64,000 nt of DNA, from NCBI RefSeq assembly GCF_021533835.1, contig NZ_JAKFYQ010000001.1, forward strand, positions 1,460,079-1,524,078. The letters are read 5' to 3'. The notes beneath the pieces were generated by a model that was not told the DNA's origin, did no database searches, and worked only from the letters and a program-made list of their open reading frames with translations. Within the stretch, counting starts at the first letter, position 1. Each line of letters opens with the position of its first letter. A program made the position numbers and the translations under genes. Source of the DNA: Synechococcus sp. Nb3U1 (GTDB lineage: Bacteria; Cyanobacteriota; Cyanobacteriia; Thermostichales; Thermostichaceae). Positions 52,349 to 61,633 of the stretch are shown in pieces.

Positions 52349-53351
52349 AGGCAGTAACGAACATAAAGTCGCAAAACTCACGCACCAAGTTGGGATCCCG
52401 CCAGCCTTGACGAGTTTCTTCCCGCAGCACTTCCAGGGCCTGTTCAACACTTAGGGCCGTTTTATAAGGACGCGAGGAGGTAAGGGCATCGTAAATATCA
52501 ATCACCTGAAAAACGCGGGCCAACAGAGGGATTTCCTCCCCTGCCAGATGATCCGGATAACCACTGCCATCCCAGCGCTCATGGTGATGGCGAATAATGG
52601 GCAGCACATCCTGCATGGTGCGCAAGCCCTGGCATATTTCTTCCCCGATCAACACATGGGACTTCATGATTTCCCACTCTTCAGGGGTGTGTTTGCCCTG
52701 TTTGCCCAAAATCGCATCCGGGATCCCAACTTTGCCAATATCGTGCAGGTAACCGCCCCAGCGGAGCGCCTTGATTTGCTGACGGGGTAAGCCTAAATAA
52801 CGACCAAATTGTTCCCCCATCGCCACCAACCGTTCACAATGGTCACCAGTGGTGGGATCCCGGCTTTCCACAGCACGGGCAATGCCGAACAACACCTTAG
52901 CAGCATGATCCAAATCTTCGTTCAGGCGCTTTTGATGAATGGAGGAACGTACCCGTGCTAGCAGCTCCACTTGGTCAAAAGGCTTGGTCAAAATGTCATC
53001 AGCCCCCACCCGCATCCCCTTAACGCGATTGGAGCGATCCGTCAGGGCGGTGATCAAAACAACGGGAATTAAGCGGGTCAGATCGTTGGCTTTCAATTGC
53101 CGACAGACATCAAATCCATTGATATCCGGCATCAACACATCCAGCAATACCAAGTCCGGCTGCAGTTGCTCTACAGCTTCCAGAGCATCTTCGCCATTAA
53201 TGGCCTCGCTGACTCTGAAGTGGGCTGAGCGCAAGAGTTCACTAATGTAAAGACGGCTGCTAGCTTGGTCATCGACCACCAAAACATGATCCGACTCCAC
53301 TAGCTTCAGGTTCGGGCGCGGAAAAGGAGTGTGGGTCACACGAGAATCCAT
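52326..53351 (-). CDS. Response regulator with HD-GYP phosphodiesterase domain
   Basis: 341 residues from the ATG at 53351. Receiver domain: HVLVVDDQASSRLYISELLR, phospho-acceptor in PDLVLLDVLMPDINGFDVCR, switch Lys in ADDILTKPFDQVELLARVR. Effector: HCERLVAMGEQFGRYLGL, YLHDIGKVGIPDAILGK (HD), EIMKSHVLIGEEI, IIRHHHERWDGSGYPDHLAG (the HHE---GSGYP form of HD-GYP) and VIDIYDALTSSRPYK. It should hydrolyse cyclic di-GMP when phosphorylated. No partner kinase is adjacent. Confidence 0.94.
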   Translation of the reverse strand: MDSRVTHTPFPRPNLKLVESDHVLVVDDQASSRLYISELLRSAHFRVSEAINGEDALEAVEQLQPDLVLLDVLMPDINGFDVCRQLKANDLTRLIPVVLITALTDRSNRVKGMRVGADDILTKPFDQVELLARVRSSIHQKRLNEDLDHAAKVLFGIARAVESRDPTTGDHCERLVAMGEQFGRYLGLPRQQIKALRWGGYLHDIGKVGIPDAILGKQGKHTPEEWEIMKSHVLIGEEICQGLRTMQDVLPIIRHHHERWDGSGYPDHLAGEEIPLLARVFQVIDIYDALTSSRPYKTALSVEQALEVLREETRQGWRDPNLVREFCDFMFVTAFNLVGAE

Positions 53352-53533
53352 GGCAGCCAAGTCCAGTCTACAGTGAGTTTTGCCAGTTGGACTGCGCAAG
53401 CATCCAGAACTTCAACCCGAACCCCCAAAGGCGAGATGTCGAAGGATAGAGTCAGATGTTGTCATTCAAACTCAACTTGTGGCTACACTCTATACCAAGA
53501 CTCCATGGCCTGCACACCGCAACTTTGCTGAAC

Positions 53534-54472
53534 TTATTGCGCTCTTTGGAGGGCAGCCTGATGGGGATCCACATTCAGAAACACGGTGGAATTTCCTTCT
53601 ACACGGATAATCCGCAAAGGCGGCGCAGAGCCGGTCGGGTTTTGAATGCGCTCCTGTAGGGTTTCGTAAAACAGTAGATCCGCCAGTTGCGCATTTTGGG
53701 CTGCCGCTTGCCCTTTCAATTCAATAGCCCGCTGGTTGGCCGCCGCCAAGATCAACAGCCGTTCCGTCTCTTTCTCCTGAATTTGGGCTCGTACAGCTGC
53801 CGTTTGTGCCGTAATCGAGGCCACCTGCTTACGCTCAATAGAATCCTTCAGAGCTTCTGGAAAATCAGGATTACCCAGGAACACGCCATCCACCTGCAGC
53901 AGGAAAAGGGTTTGGCCGTCCCGCTTTAGGGTAGGCATTTCCTGCCGGATCAGAGCCAAGGCTTGTTGTTCGATAGCGGCTCGCTGGCTTTTGCGGTAGA
54001 AATCTTCTGAATCGAAAGATGCAGAGATATCCCGAATTTTGGAGCGCACCACGGGCACCACCACTGTGGATAGGTAATTTTCGCCGATATTGGCGTGCAA
54101 TTCGTCCAAAGTGGCAGGGTTGGGCTTGAGGGCAATAGCCACATCAAGGGCAAAGGCTTGCCCGTCGGCAGTGTTGACGGTGATTGCGTTGCTAATGGCG
54201 TTGGCAGAGGCAGGATTATCGGTAAATTCCCAGACGCGGGTGAGCACACTGTAGGTGATCGGGGTATCGATGCCAGGCACCACAAAAATCACCCCGGGTA
54301 ATTCCACCCGTCCTTCTTGTAGGCCGGAAAAGGTGTTAAACACAACCGTGGCATGTCCAGGTGGAGTAACATATAGACAGGAACGACCTATCCCCAAAGC
54401 CGCCAAGATGGCGATCCCTCCGGCCATCAGCCAACCCGTCCTACTCGGTTCTGCTTCTTCTCTTCTAGGCAT
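53534..54472 (-). CDS. SPFH/prohibitin-family membrane protein
   Basis: 312 residues. One N-terminal membrane helix (LMAGGIAILAALGIGRSCLY), the SPFH domain (YVTPPGHATVVFNTFSGLQE to SFDSEDFYRKSQRAAIEQQA) and a C-terminal helical region AVRAQIQEKETERLLILAAA, typical of prohibitin-like proteins. They form large membrane-bound rings. It is followed on the same strand, upstream, by a second SPFH gene, so two unlike subunits may form one hetero-oligomer, as with HflK/HflC. Confidence 0.87.
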   Translation of the reverse strand: MPRREEAEPSRTGWLMAGGIAILAALGIGRSCLYVTPPGHATVVFNTFSGLQEGRVELPGVIFVVPGIDTPITYSVLTRVWEFTDNPASANAISNAITVNTADGQAFALDVAIALKPNPATLDELHANIGENYLSTVVVPVVRSKIRDISASFDSEDFYRKSQRAAIEQQALALIRQEMPTLKRDGQTLFLLQVDGVFLGNPDFPEALKDSIERKQVASITAQTAAVRAQIQEKETERLLILAAANQRAIELKGQAAAQNAQLADLLFYETLQERIQNPTGSAPPLRIIRVEGNSTVFLNVDPHQAALQRAQ

Positions 54473-54557
54473 TATGGGGGCTCCTGGCGCAGCGTTTGTG
54501 AGAAGGAATACTAGAGAATAGGTGGGGTAGGGGAGAATTTGGTGAATTGGAGCGAAC

Positions 54558-55358
54558 TTATTGGGTCACCAAAGTTTCCAGCCGTGATCCGAGCACAGAG
54601 GCTTTCACCACCTCCAAATACTGAGGATTTTGGGTGAGAGCCCGTGCTTTGGCCTGCAATTGTCCTGCTTCTGCTTCCGCTTGAGAAATAACAGTGCGCG
54701 CATCTTGGCGGGCCTGCTCGATCTCAAATTGCTTCTGGGCGAGGCGATTTTCGGCAATGGTCTTCCCCTCAATGGCGGCCACAAAATCAGGATCGAAATC
54801 CACATCCCGCAGCAGCAGATCCAAAACTTCGATGCCGTATTCCCGCAGTAAAGTGGCCACCTGCTCACGAATTTGCCCCTGCAGCATCGGACGCTGGGTG
54901 GAGTAAAGGGCTTGGGCGGAAAACCCGGCAGTCTCGTTGATGATCACAGAACGCACAATCGGAGCGATGCGATCTAGGTAGCCTTCGCCCAGTTGGGTAT
55001 AAACCTTGGGGGCATCGAGAATGCGAAATTGCAAGGTCGCCTCAACCCGAATTTGTTGCCCATCTTGGGAGAGCGCCACCAAGCGAGGAGCATAGGCCGT
55101 CTGATCCCCGTCTTTCCAGGTCAGGGTTTGGGTTTTCACATCGAAAATCAGTGTGCGAGAGACGAAGGGAGGCACCCAATGCAAACCTGGCTGTAAAGCT
55201 GTTTGGCTCACCCCACCAAACCAGGTGAACACCACCAAGTTTTCTCCGTTGCCCACCAATCGCAAGGGCCTGCCCATCCCCACCAGGAGCAGCACTGCTC
55301 CGGCGAAGGTAGCCTGGGGCAACCAGCGACCCACTCCCATTTCATGACCCCTAAGCAT
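54558..55358 (-). CDS. SPFH/prohibitin-family membrane protein (second subunit)
   Basis: 266 residues from the ATG at 55358; an ATG six codons later is equally plausible. One membrane helix (ATFAGAVLLLVGMGRPLRLV), then SPFH: LQPGLHWVPPFVSRTLIFDV, KTQTLTWKDGDQTAYAPRLV, RIAPIVRSVIINETAGFSAQ, DLLLRDVDFDPDFVAAIEGK, and a coiled-coil NRLAQKQFEIEQARQDARTV. The last section matches HflC/prohibitin. 85 bp separate it from the downstream SPFH gene, consistent with an operon. Confidence 0.86.
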   Translation of the reverse strand: MLRGHEMGVGRWLPQATFAGAVLLLVGMGRPLRLVGNGENLVVFTWFGGVSQTALQPGLHWVPPFVSRTLIFDVKTQTLTWKDGDQTAYAPRLVALSQDGQQIRVEATLQFRILDAPKVYTQLGEGYLDRIAPIVRSVIINETAGFSAQALYSTQRPMLQGQIREQVATLLREYGIEVLDLLLRDVDFDPDFVAAIEGKTIAENRLAQKQFEIEQARQDARTVISQAEAEAGQLQAKARALTQNPQYLEVVKASVLGSRLETLVTQ

Positions 55359-55589
55359 ATGCCGCCATTCTGACGGATAGGTTGGGACAAGACCAGAAAA
55401 TCGCTGCCATCTTTTAAGCTTGATGCCACTAGGGATCCCTGCCCAGTCCGCCCCTCCCGCAAGCCAGTATTCTCAATGCATTCACATCAAGTATTCACAA
55501 AAGATCACTTCATACTTCGCAAAGACCCTTGGCGAATGCCCTCAAAACAGAAGAAGATTAAGACATCCTAAAGATTTGGGTTGCCGTTC

Positions 55590-55865
55590 ATGCTATCTAT
55601 CCCCGATTACGAGCGGCGGGATGTCCAAGTGCCCCAGTCCTGCATCGCTATCGCAGCCCAGGCATTAATCCGGCAGGGGGTATCGGTGCGCTGGTCTGAA
55701 GAAGGCCTATCCGCTTTGATCCGTCTGGGATCCAAGGGATCCGCCGACCGTGCCGCCCTTTTGCTGGTGGAGATGAACCTTGCTGGCCAGCCCCAAGAGC
55801 TGAAGAACTGGCTGGAGATGTGCTGGCAACTGCCCGCCTACCCCAGACAAGCCCTGCAAGTGTAA
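55590..55865 (+). CDS. Uncharacterised small protein
   Basis: 91 residues from the ATG at 55590: MLSIPDYERRDVQVPQSCIA, LSALIRLGSKGSADRAALLL, GQPQELKNWLEMCWQLPAYP. I do not recognise a family. Its codon use looks native (GGATCC copies inside) and it precedes the exonuclease gene, whose frame it overlaps if that gene starts at 55820. Confidence 0.6.
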   Translation: MLSIPDYERRDVQVPQSCIAIAAQALIRQGVSVRWSEEGLSALIRLGSKGSADRAALLLVEMNLAGQPQELKNWLEMCWQLPAYPRQALQV

Positions 55866-56713
55866 GGGATCCCGGTTGGGCGCGAAGATGGGTTTGGCCT
55901 TTTCCCTATTGGATTGTGCGCTCTCGGGATCTTTTGCAGCATTACCGCCGCCTGTGCGGTCAAACTTTGACAGTTGTTGATGTAGAGACCACGGGATCCT
56001 GTGTGCCTGGGCAGCGGGTGATCGAGATTTCCCTCCTCAAGGCCAGCTTAGAGCAAGGGATCCTCGACCATCGGGCTTGGTTGTTGGATCCGGGCGTTCC
56101 GATCCCGCCTGCGATTGTGCGCTTGACCGGCATTACCTCCGAGATGGTAGCCCAAGGATCCGACCCGGCAGTGGTTTGGCCGGAAATTCAAGCAGATCTG
56201 GAGTCTGGGACGCTGACAGCCCACAATCTGGCTTTTGACTACGGCTTTTTACAAATGGAATATGGGCGGTTAGGGATCCGATTTGCCCGACCGAAAACGG
56301 AGCAACTGTGCACGGTGCAGTTGGCGAGGCTGTTGCTGCCCGATTTGCCCTCCCGCAGTTTGCCCGCGTTGGTGGAGCATTTCCAATTTCAGTTGGAGGG
56401 GCCCCTGGTGGCGGGGGGGAAGCGCTCCCACCGAGCAGCAGCAGATACCCTAGCCTGTTGGCTGTTGGCGGAGCGGCTGTTGCAGCAGGTGTGTTGTGAG
56501 CCAGAAGAACAGGTGTTGGCTCGTTTTGGGCGGCAGTGGATCCCGCTGGGCCAGGCAGCCCAAATCCTGGAATGTTCTGCCCGTCAAGCCCGCGCTCAGA
56601 TGGAAAATGCAGGACTCATGGCCCGCACCAGTCGCAGTGGCGCTTATCTGTACCGTCGGGACGAGGTGGAAGCATTGGCGGAGAGAAACCTGTCAGTTCA
56701 AGTGATGGAGTGA
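55820..56713 (+). CDS. DnaQ-like 3'-5' exonuclease (DEDDh)
   Basis: Up to 297 residues; the true start is uncertain (ATG at 55820 overlaps the previous gene by 46 bp; the conserved part begins near 55950). Exo I TVVDVETTGSCVPGQRVIEI, Exo II TAHNLAFDYGFLQMEY, Exo III GGKRSHRAAADTLACWLLAE (H----D). A C-terminal extension with GQAAQILECSARQARAQMEN and LYRRDEVEALAERN looks like an excisionase-type helix-turn-helix, an unusual addition to a DnaQ fold. It could proofread or process DNA; the partner is unknown. Confidence 0.8.
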   Translation: MLATARLPQTSPASVRDPGWARRWVWPFPYWIVRSRDLLQHYRRLCGQTLTVVDVETTGSCVPGQRVIEISLLKASLEQGILDHRAWLLDPGVPIPPAIVRLTGITSEMVAQGSDPAVVWPEIQADLESGTLTAHNLAFDYGFLQMEYGRLGIRFARPKTEQLCTVQLARLLLPDLPSRSLPALVEHFQFQLEGPLVAGGKRSHRAAADTLACWLLAERLLQQVCCEPEEQVLARFGRQWIPLGQAAQILECSARQARAQMENAGLMARTSRSGAYLYRRDEVEALAERNLSVQVME

Positions 56714-56779
56714 GGGCGTGGGCCTATTAAGGTGATTAAGACGGGATCCCGTTTTGGACATTCTCTGCAAAATGAAACC

Positions 56780-56809
56780 TTGACTTTTACACAACTGCTG
56801 GAATACCTT
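56780..56809 (+). promoter_or_regulatory. Possible promoter of the leuA leader
   Basis: TTGACT (56780-56785), 18 bases, TACCTT (56804-56809), about 60 bp before the leader peptide ATG. Spacing is one base above ideal. Judged from sequence only. Confidence 0.35.
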
Positions 56810-56870
56810 TGGTAAGAGTAGTAAAAAAGCCAGCATGGCAATAGCTTCTATCTGAATCCTGTTTGAATCC

Positions 56871-56966
56871 ATGATGTATTTTGCCGCCCCGATTTCTTCC
56901 ACACAGTTGCAAAGCCAAACCCTGTTGGTTCTGCTGCTGGGGCTGCGACTGCGCCTTGGGCGCTAA
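56871..56966 (+). CDS. Leucine-rich leader peptide upstream of leuA
   Basis: A 31-codon open frame starts at ATG 56871 and ends at TAA 56964. Its second half is TLLVLLLGLRLRLGR: nine leucine codons in all, eight of them within twelve codons (56922-56957). It lies 295 bp before leuA, on the same strand, in a 550-bp gap that otherwise has no gene. This is the pattern of an attenuator leader peptide (as for E. coli leuL). No clear Shine-Dalgarno precedes it, which weakens the case. Confidence 0.5.
   Translation: MMYFAAPISSTQLQSQTLLVLLLGLRLRLGR
56951..56963 (+). promoter_or_regulatory. GC-rich hairpin over the end of the leader frame
   Basis: GCGCC (56951-56955), TTG, GGCGC (56959-56963), then TAATATTCTTTAT. 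A five-pair all-GC stem followed by an AT-rich tract overlaps the last codons of the leucine-rich frame. Further on, TGCCT/AGGCA (57016-57036) and GGGC/GCCC (57037-57046) could pair in mutually exclusive ways. An attenuation switch is possible but not shown. Confidence 0.3.
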
Positions 56967-57261
56967 TATTCTTTATCCCTCCAACCCTACTGCCTTGGCT
57001 GCTCATCCCTGAGTTGCCTGGTTTCTCTAATAGGCAGGGCTTGCCCCTGGCTATCTAGCTTGCGCTATTCCGGCCTGTTTCTGCTGTCTGAAGATTATTT
57101 TTGGTTGACAGATTTTGGTTTAACAACGCCAATCGTTCTGATCAACGATCTCTGCTTAACACTGCCAATCCATCCAACTCAATTCCTTCCATTGCTCTGT
57201 AATCAGGGCTTGTTTTTGCTGCTCACCCATTTCATCAGTTCAATCTTTTGAGGTGTTAGCT

Positions 57262-59001
57262 ATGGTTATGCTTGCGGATCCCAATGTCAAATATCGTCCT
57301 TTTTCACCGATTCACTTGCCAGATCGCACCTGGCCCAATCGGGTGATCTGCAAACCCCCCATTTGGATGAGTACCGATCTGCGGGATGGGAACCAGGCTT
57401 TGGTGGAGCCTATGAATGGGATCCGTAAACTGCGCATGTTTGAGTTACTGGTGCAGATCGGGTTTAAACAGATCGAAGTGGCGTTTCCGGCGGCTTCCCA
57501 AACAGATTTTGACTTTGTGCGTACCCTCATCGAAGAGGATCGGATCCCAGAGGATGTCACCATCGAGGTGCTCACCCCAGCGCGTGAAGATCTCATTCGA
57601 CGCACCTTAGAATCTTTGCGAGGCGTGAAGCGAGCCACTGTTCATCTTTACAATGCCACTGCACCGGAGTTTCGCCGCGTGGTGTTTGGGTTAAATCGGC
57701 AGGGCACCATCGACTTGGCGGTGCGAGGGGTACACCTCATCCAAGAATTGACGGCCCAACAACCCGAAACCGAGTGGTTTTTAGAGTATTCTCCGGAAGC
57801 TTTCACAGGTACAGAATTGGACTTTGCCAAGGCCATTTGTGATGCTGTTACCGATACTTGGCAGCCGACACCCGAGCATCAATTAATCCTCAACTTGCCC
57901 GCTACGGTTGAGCTGGCCACCCCCAATGTGTATGCTGACCAGATCGAGTGGATGGGCCGCTACCTAAACCATCGAGAGTGCATTGTGTTGAGCGTGCATC
58001 CTCACAACGACCGAGGGACAGGGATCGCTGCTGCGGAGTTGGCCTTGATGGCGGGGGCAGAACGGGTGGAAGGCTGCTTGTTTGGCCATGGAGAACGCAC
58101 AGGCAATGTGGATTTGGTGACGTTGGCATTGAATCTGTACAGCCAAGGGATCCATCCCGGTCTTGACCTGTCGGATTTGGATGAGATTCGCCGCTGTGTG
58201 GAGGAATGTACCCAATTACCCGTTGGGCCACGCCACCCCTATGCTGGGGATTTGGTGTTCACAGCTTTTTCGGGATCCCATCAGGATGCGATTAAGAAAG
58301 GCTTTGCAGCCCAAGAGCCTCAGGGTCTCTGGCAAGTCCCCTACCTACCTTTGGATCCGGCGGACGTCGGTCGTAGCTACGATGCGGTGATTCGGGTGAA
58401 CAGCCAGTCGGGCAAGGGGGGGGTGGCTTTTTTGCTGGAACGAGCTGAGGGCCTCAAGTTGCCGCGTCGGTTACAAATTGAGTTCAGCCAACGGGTACAA
58501 CAGGTAACCGATGCCACGGGCCGAGAACTTTCGGCTGCGCAAATTGCCGCTTTGTTTCACCAGATTTACCTGGAAAGACAGGATCCCTTTACCTATCTTG
58601 GCCATCAGATTCGTACTCAGCTTGAGATGCCCCAGGCTCTAGGTCACAAGGATCCCCAACAGGTGGAGGTACAGGTGATGGTGCGGCAAGTGGGAGAGCT
58701 ACGCCAGTTTTTGGGGAGAGGCAATGGCCCTATCGACGCTTTGGTGAACGGGATCAACGCCGGAATCCCAGACTCCATCCAGGTGATCGACTACCAAGAG
58801 CATGCCATCGGTACCGGGGCAGATAGTCGAGCCGCCGCCTATATTCAACTGCGTTGGCCGGATGGATCCCTGCGATATGGGGTAGGAATAGATGCCAATA
58901 TTGTCGCGGCTTCTTTTAAGGCGATCTTCTCGGGGTTGAACCAAGCCTACGGCCCAGAGCAGACGGCTGATCCTAAGACTCGATCCCTGGTGCTGGCTTG
59001 A
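57262..59001 (+). CDS. leuA: 2-isopropylmalate synthase, long (type 2) form
   Basis: 579 residues from the ATG at 57262, preceded by GAGG. HMGL-like TIM barrel: [80 protein letters not shown]; then a C-terminal LeuA regulatory domain ([20 protein letters not shown]). The layout matches the actinobacterial/proteobacterial type-2 enzyme rather than the type-1 LeuA usual in cyanobacteria. It makes 2-isopropylmalate, the first step to leucine, and is probably inhibited by leucine through the C-terminal domain. Confidence 0.92.
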   Translation: MVMLADPNVKYRPFSPIHLPDRTWPNRVICKPPIWMSTDLRDGNQALVEPMNGIRKLRMFELLVQIGFKQIEVAFPAASQTDFDFVRTLIEEDRIPEDVTIEVLTPAREDLIRRTLESLRGVKRATVHLYNATAPEFRRVVFGLNRQGTIDLAVRGVHLIQELTAQQPETEWFLEYSPEAFTGTELDFAKAICDAVTDTWQPTPEHQLILNLPATVELATPNVYADQIEWMGRYLNHRECIVLSVHPHNDRGTGIAAAELALMAGAERVEGCLFGHGERTGNVDLVTLALNLYSQGIHPGLDLSDLDEIRRCVEECTQLPVGPRHPYAGDLVFTAFSGSHQDAIKKGFAAQEPQGLWQVPYLPLDPADVGRSYDAVIRVNSQSGKGGVAFLLERAEGLKLPRRLQIEFSQRVQQVTDATGRELSAAQIAALFHQIYLERQDPFTYLGHQIRTQLEMPQALGHKDPQQVEVQVMVRQVGELRQFLGRGNGPIDALVNGINAGIPDSIQVIDYQEHAIGTGADSRAAAYIQLRWPDGSLRYGVGIDANIVAASFKAIFSGLNQAYGPEQTADPKTRSLVLA

Positions 59002-59053
59002 GGAGCTGAAGACAAGAAAGTCACCCAGCCCAAAACCCTGTGAAGACCGTAGG

Positions 59054-60382
59054 ATGGGGAGGACTGTGTGGAAGGAAGTGCTTTTTGTGAACGAAGCGGA
59101 TATCACCCTGGCGGTACAAGCCCAGTACGAGACTTTCCCCTATCCTCCTGTCCCCTACGATCAGCCTTTTCAGGGCTTCTCCAGTCTGGGCAGCTATACC
59201 TTGGCCCAGTATGCCCGCACCCGCCTCTTAAAAGAGCCCACAGGAGCCAAGTTTTTGGTGGGGGGATGTGGCACAGGCTATGAGGTACATGGCATTGCCG
59301 CCAGTAATCCTGGCTACGCCTCGGTGGTGGGAATCGATATCAGCCGCCCTTCTTTAAAAATTGCCCAGCAGCGCATCAAGCATCACGGCCTGAGCCACTG
59401 CTCTGTGCAGTACGGGGATCTGTTGGATCCCTCCACCTGGCCTGAAGGCAGCTTCGACATGATCAGCTCCTATGGGGTGATTCACCATACGGCGGATCCC
59501 CTCAAGGCTTTGGGCAATTTGGTGTCGCGGCTAGCCCCCGATGGGGTGATCGCCTTGATGCTTTACAACCGCTCAGGACGCTGGCACCTGTATCGCATTC
59601 GTAAGGCTTTAGAACTGCTGGGCATTACCCCGCCCGCCACTCCAGAAAAGATTGCCTTTGTACGACAGTTGTTGAACGGAGCCAATCCCAATTCTCTTTT
59701 GGCTAAGCACGCCACTGCTAATAAAGAATACTATTTACAGGATGAGAACATAGTCGATAATTTCTTCCACGTCAACGATATTCCCTTTGATATTGGGGAA
59801 ATTCCTGGTTTTGTAGCTCAAGTGGGTTTGGAGTTTATCGATGTTGCCCCGCATCGAGATGATTGGAATGCTAAGCCTTTGGTAGCTTCTACCCATCCTG
59901 AGTTTCATCGACGGTATGAAACTCTTTCTCGCATTGAACAACTTCAGGTGATTGAGTGTTTGGAACCTCTATACCACACGCAAAATTTGTTCTGGTGTTG
60001 CCATCAAGGCAAGAAAATTGCTGCCTGGGATCCCTTTACTGCTGAGTTTTTTAAAGGATTCCGTTGGCAATTGAATCCAATGTTTGTCCAGCATGGCAGC
60101 GTGCGCTATTTGGATCAAAAGGTACCCTTCTCGGAGCTGTTGAGCAAACTTGACCCAGCGCGGATCCCCACTCAAAAGATGGATATTTTCTGGCAAATTG
60201 CTCAGATCCCCGGCAAGGTTATGACTTCGAGCCGTTATCAAGTGCTGGATCTGTTGTTGCCGTTGGCTCAACAGGCGCGTTCCGGCGCTGAGATTCTGGT
60301 TGATCAAGAAGACAGAGCCGATCACGTCCTCAACCTATTCCGACAATGGGAGGTGGATCGATTGGTTTTAAGGGTGGAATAA
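59054..60382 (+). CDS. Large SAM-dependent methyltransferase
   Basis: 442 residues from ATG 59054; a GTG at 59090 is an alternative start. AdoMet motifs: FLVGGCGTGYEVHGIAASNP, VVGIDISRPSLKIAQQRIKH, GDLLDPSTWPEGSFDMISSY, GVIHHTADPLKALGNLVSRL, LAPDGVIALMLYNRSGRWHL. The N-terminal YETFPYPPVPYDQPF is a feature of a group of bacterial methyltransferases that may act on peptides or secondary metabolites. The C-terminal 200 residues are unassigned. Substrate unknown. Confidence 0.8.
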   Translation: MGRTVWKEVLFVNEADITLAVQAQYETFPYPPVPYDQPFQGFSSLGSYTLAQYARTRLLKEPTGAKFLVGGCGTGYEVHGIAASNPGYASVVGIDISRPSLKIAQQRIKHHGLSHCSVQYGDLLDPSTWPEGSFDMISSYGVIHHTADPLKALGNLVSRLAPDGVIALMLYNRSGRWHLYRIRKALELLGITPPATPEKIAFVRQLLNGANPNSLLAKHATANKEYYLQDENIVDNFFHVNDIPFDIGEIPGFVAQVGLEFIDVAPHRDDWNAKPLVASTHPEFHRRYETLSRIEQLQVIECLEPLYHTQNLFWCCHQGKKIAAWDPFTAEFFKGFRWQLNPMFVQHGSVRYLDQKVPFSELLSKLDPARIPTQKMDIFWQIAQIPGKVMTSSRYQVLDLLLPLAQQARSGAEILVDQEDRADHVLNLFRQWEVDRLVLRVE

Positions 60383-60414
60383 ATTGGGCGCTTGGGTTGC
60401 TCCTGTCAGCCTTT

Positions 60415-61548
60415 TCAGGGATCCCGTGGATCAAGAGCATCCCGCAGGCCGTCCCCTAGCAAGTTAAAAGATAAAGAACTGAGAACTATCATCAAGGTGG
60501 GAGCCAGCACCAGCCAAGGTTTCAGGATGATCACGGAAGCATTGGTGGCCAGGGAGAGCATATTGCCCCAGGAGGCATCCGGTTGTTGGATCCCCAACCC
60601 AATCAGGCTCAATACCGATTCCGCCACAATGTAGCCTGGAACCGCCAAAGTAGCAGAGATTACCACATATGTTGCCGTTTGAGGCAGAATATGGCGCACC
60701 ATCAAATACAGGGATCCCGCCCCTGCCACCCGTGATGCCTGCACAAAATCTCGATCCCGCAACGACAGCACCTGCCCGCGAATCACCCTGGCCAAGCCCG
60801 CCCAACCGACGAACGAGACGATCACCACAATCACCAGAAAACGTTCCGCATTGCTAAAAGGTAGACCTGTCAGTGGGTTCAGTTGCAATACCGCCGCCAA
60901 GGATACCAACAGGTAAAGAGTGGGAATTGACATCAATACTTCTGCCAGCCGCATCAGGAGCATATCCACCCAGCCGCCGAAATAACCGGATATCGCCCCC
61001 ACCAAAAGACCAATAGTGAAAGAAATTCCAATACCCACCAGGCCGATGAACAGGCTGACTCGTCCGCCGTAAATTAGACGGCTGAAATAATCGCGGCCTT
61101 GGTCATCGGTGCCCAGCAGGTTCAACCGACCCACCCGTAGATCTTCTGCTTCTGGGGATCCCTCTGGTGAATCTGGGTCGGGGCGCAGTGCAACGGTTCC
61201 GAATAAGTGGCGATTAGACGGGATCAGGCCCAACCAACGGTAGGGAGTACCCTCCACAAAAAAGCGGATCCCCGCCGGACGGCTAGTGTCGATGTAGAGT
61301 GTCCGTTCCCCTGTTTGTAAATCCACCGGCCCCTGTCGTGTCGGATAGACATGAGGCCCCAGCCAGGTACCCGAGGGATCCTGAAGGTGAATGGCAGTTG
61401 GGGGCAATAGGGATCCCTGGGTTTGGGATTGTAAGGGGCTATAGGGGGCAACAAACTCAGCAAAAATGGCGCAGGTGTAGAAGAGCAAAAGGATCAAGGC
61501 TCCGATTTGGGCCCATCGATTTTGGCGAAGCCGTTTCCACCACTGCAT
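60415..61548 (-). CDS. Peptide/nickel-type ABC transporter permease (OppC/DppC family)
   Basis: 377 residues. N-terminal helix (IGALILLLFYTCAIFAEFVA), a periplasmic segment of about 120 residues longer than in OppC (QTQGSLLPPTAIHLQDPSGT, RLNLLGTDDQGRDYFSRLIY), and then five helices with the EAA loop RVAGAGSLYLMVRHILPQTA. GTDDQGRDYFSRLIYGGRVS is diagnostic for this family. It would import peptides or similar solutes with an OppB-type partner, not present here. GGATCC at both ends. Confidence 0.9.
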   Translation of the reverse strand: MQWWKRLRQNRWAQIGALILLLFYTCAIFAEFVAPYSPLQSQTQGSLLPPTAIHLQDPSGTWLGPHVYPTRQGPVDLQTGERTLYIDTSRPAGIRFFVEGTPYRWLGLIPSNRHLFGTVALRPDPDSPEGSPEAEDLRVGRLNLLGTDDQGRDYFSRLIYGGRVSLFIGLVGIGISFTIGLLVGAISGYFGGWVDMLLMRLAEVLMSIPTLYLLVSLAAVLQLNPLTGLPFSNAERFLVIVVIVSFVGWAGLARVIRGQVLSLRDRDFVQASRVAGAGSLYLMVRHILPQTATYVVISATLAVPGYIVAESVLSLIGLGIQQPDASWGNMLSLATNASVIILKPWLVLAPTLMIVLSSLSFNLLGDGLRDALDPRDP

Positions 61549-61633
61549 GAGGCGAGGATCCCGTGAGCGCTGCTGGCCAGCACGAAACTGGTCTTTACTG
61601 TAGCTGAAGTGTAGCCAAAATTGAGAAGCCCTT

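Noticed and set aside
56714-57261. A T-box riboswitch before leuA
   Set aside because: No T-box consensus or specifier stem is visible, and T-boxes are not expected in cyanobacteria; the leucine-rich frame is a better candidate.
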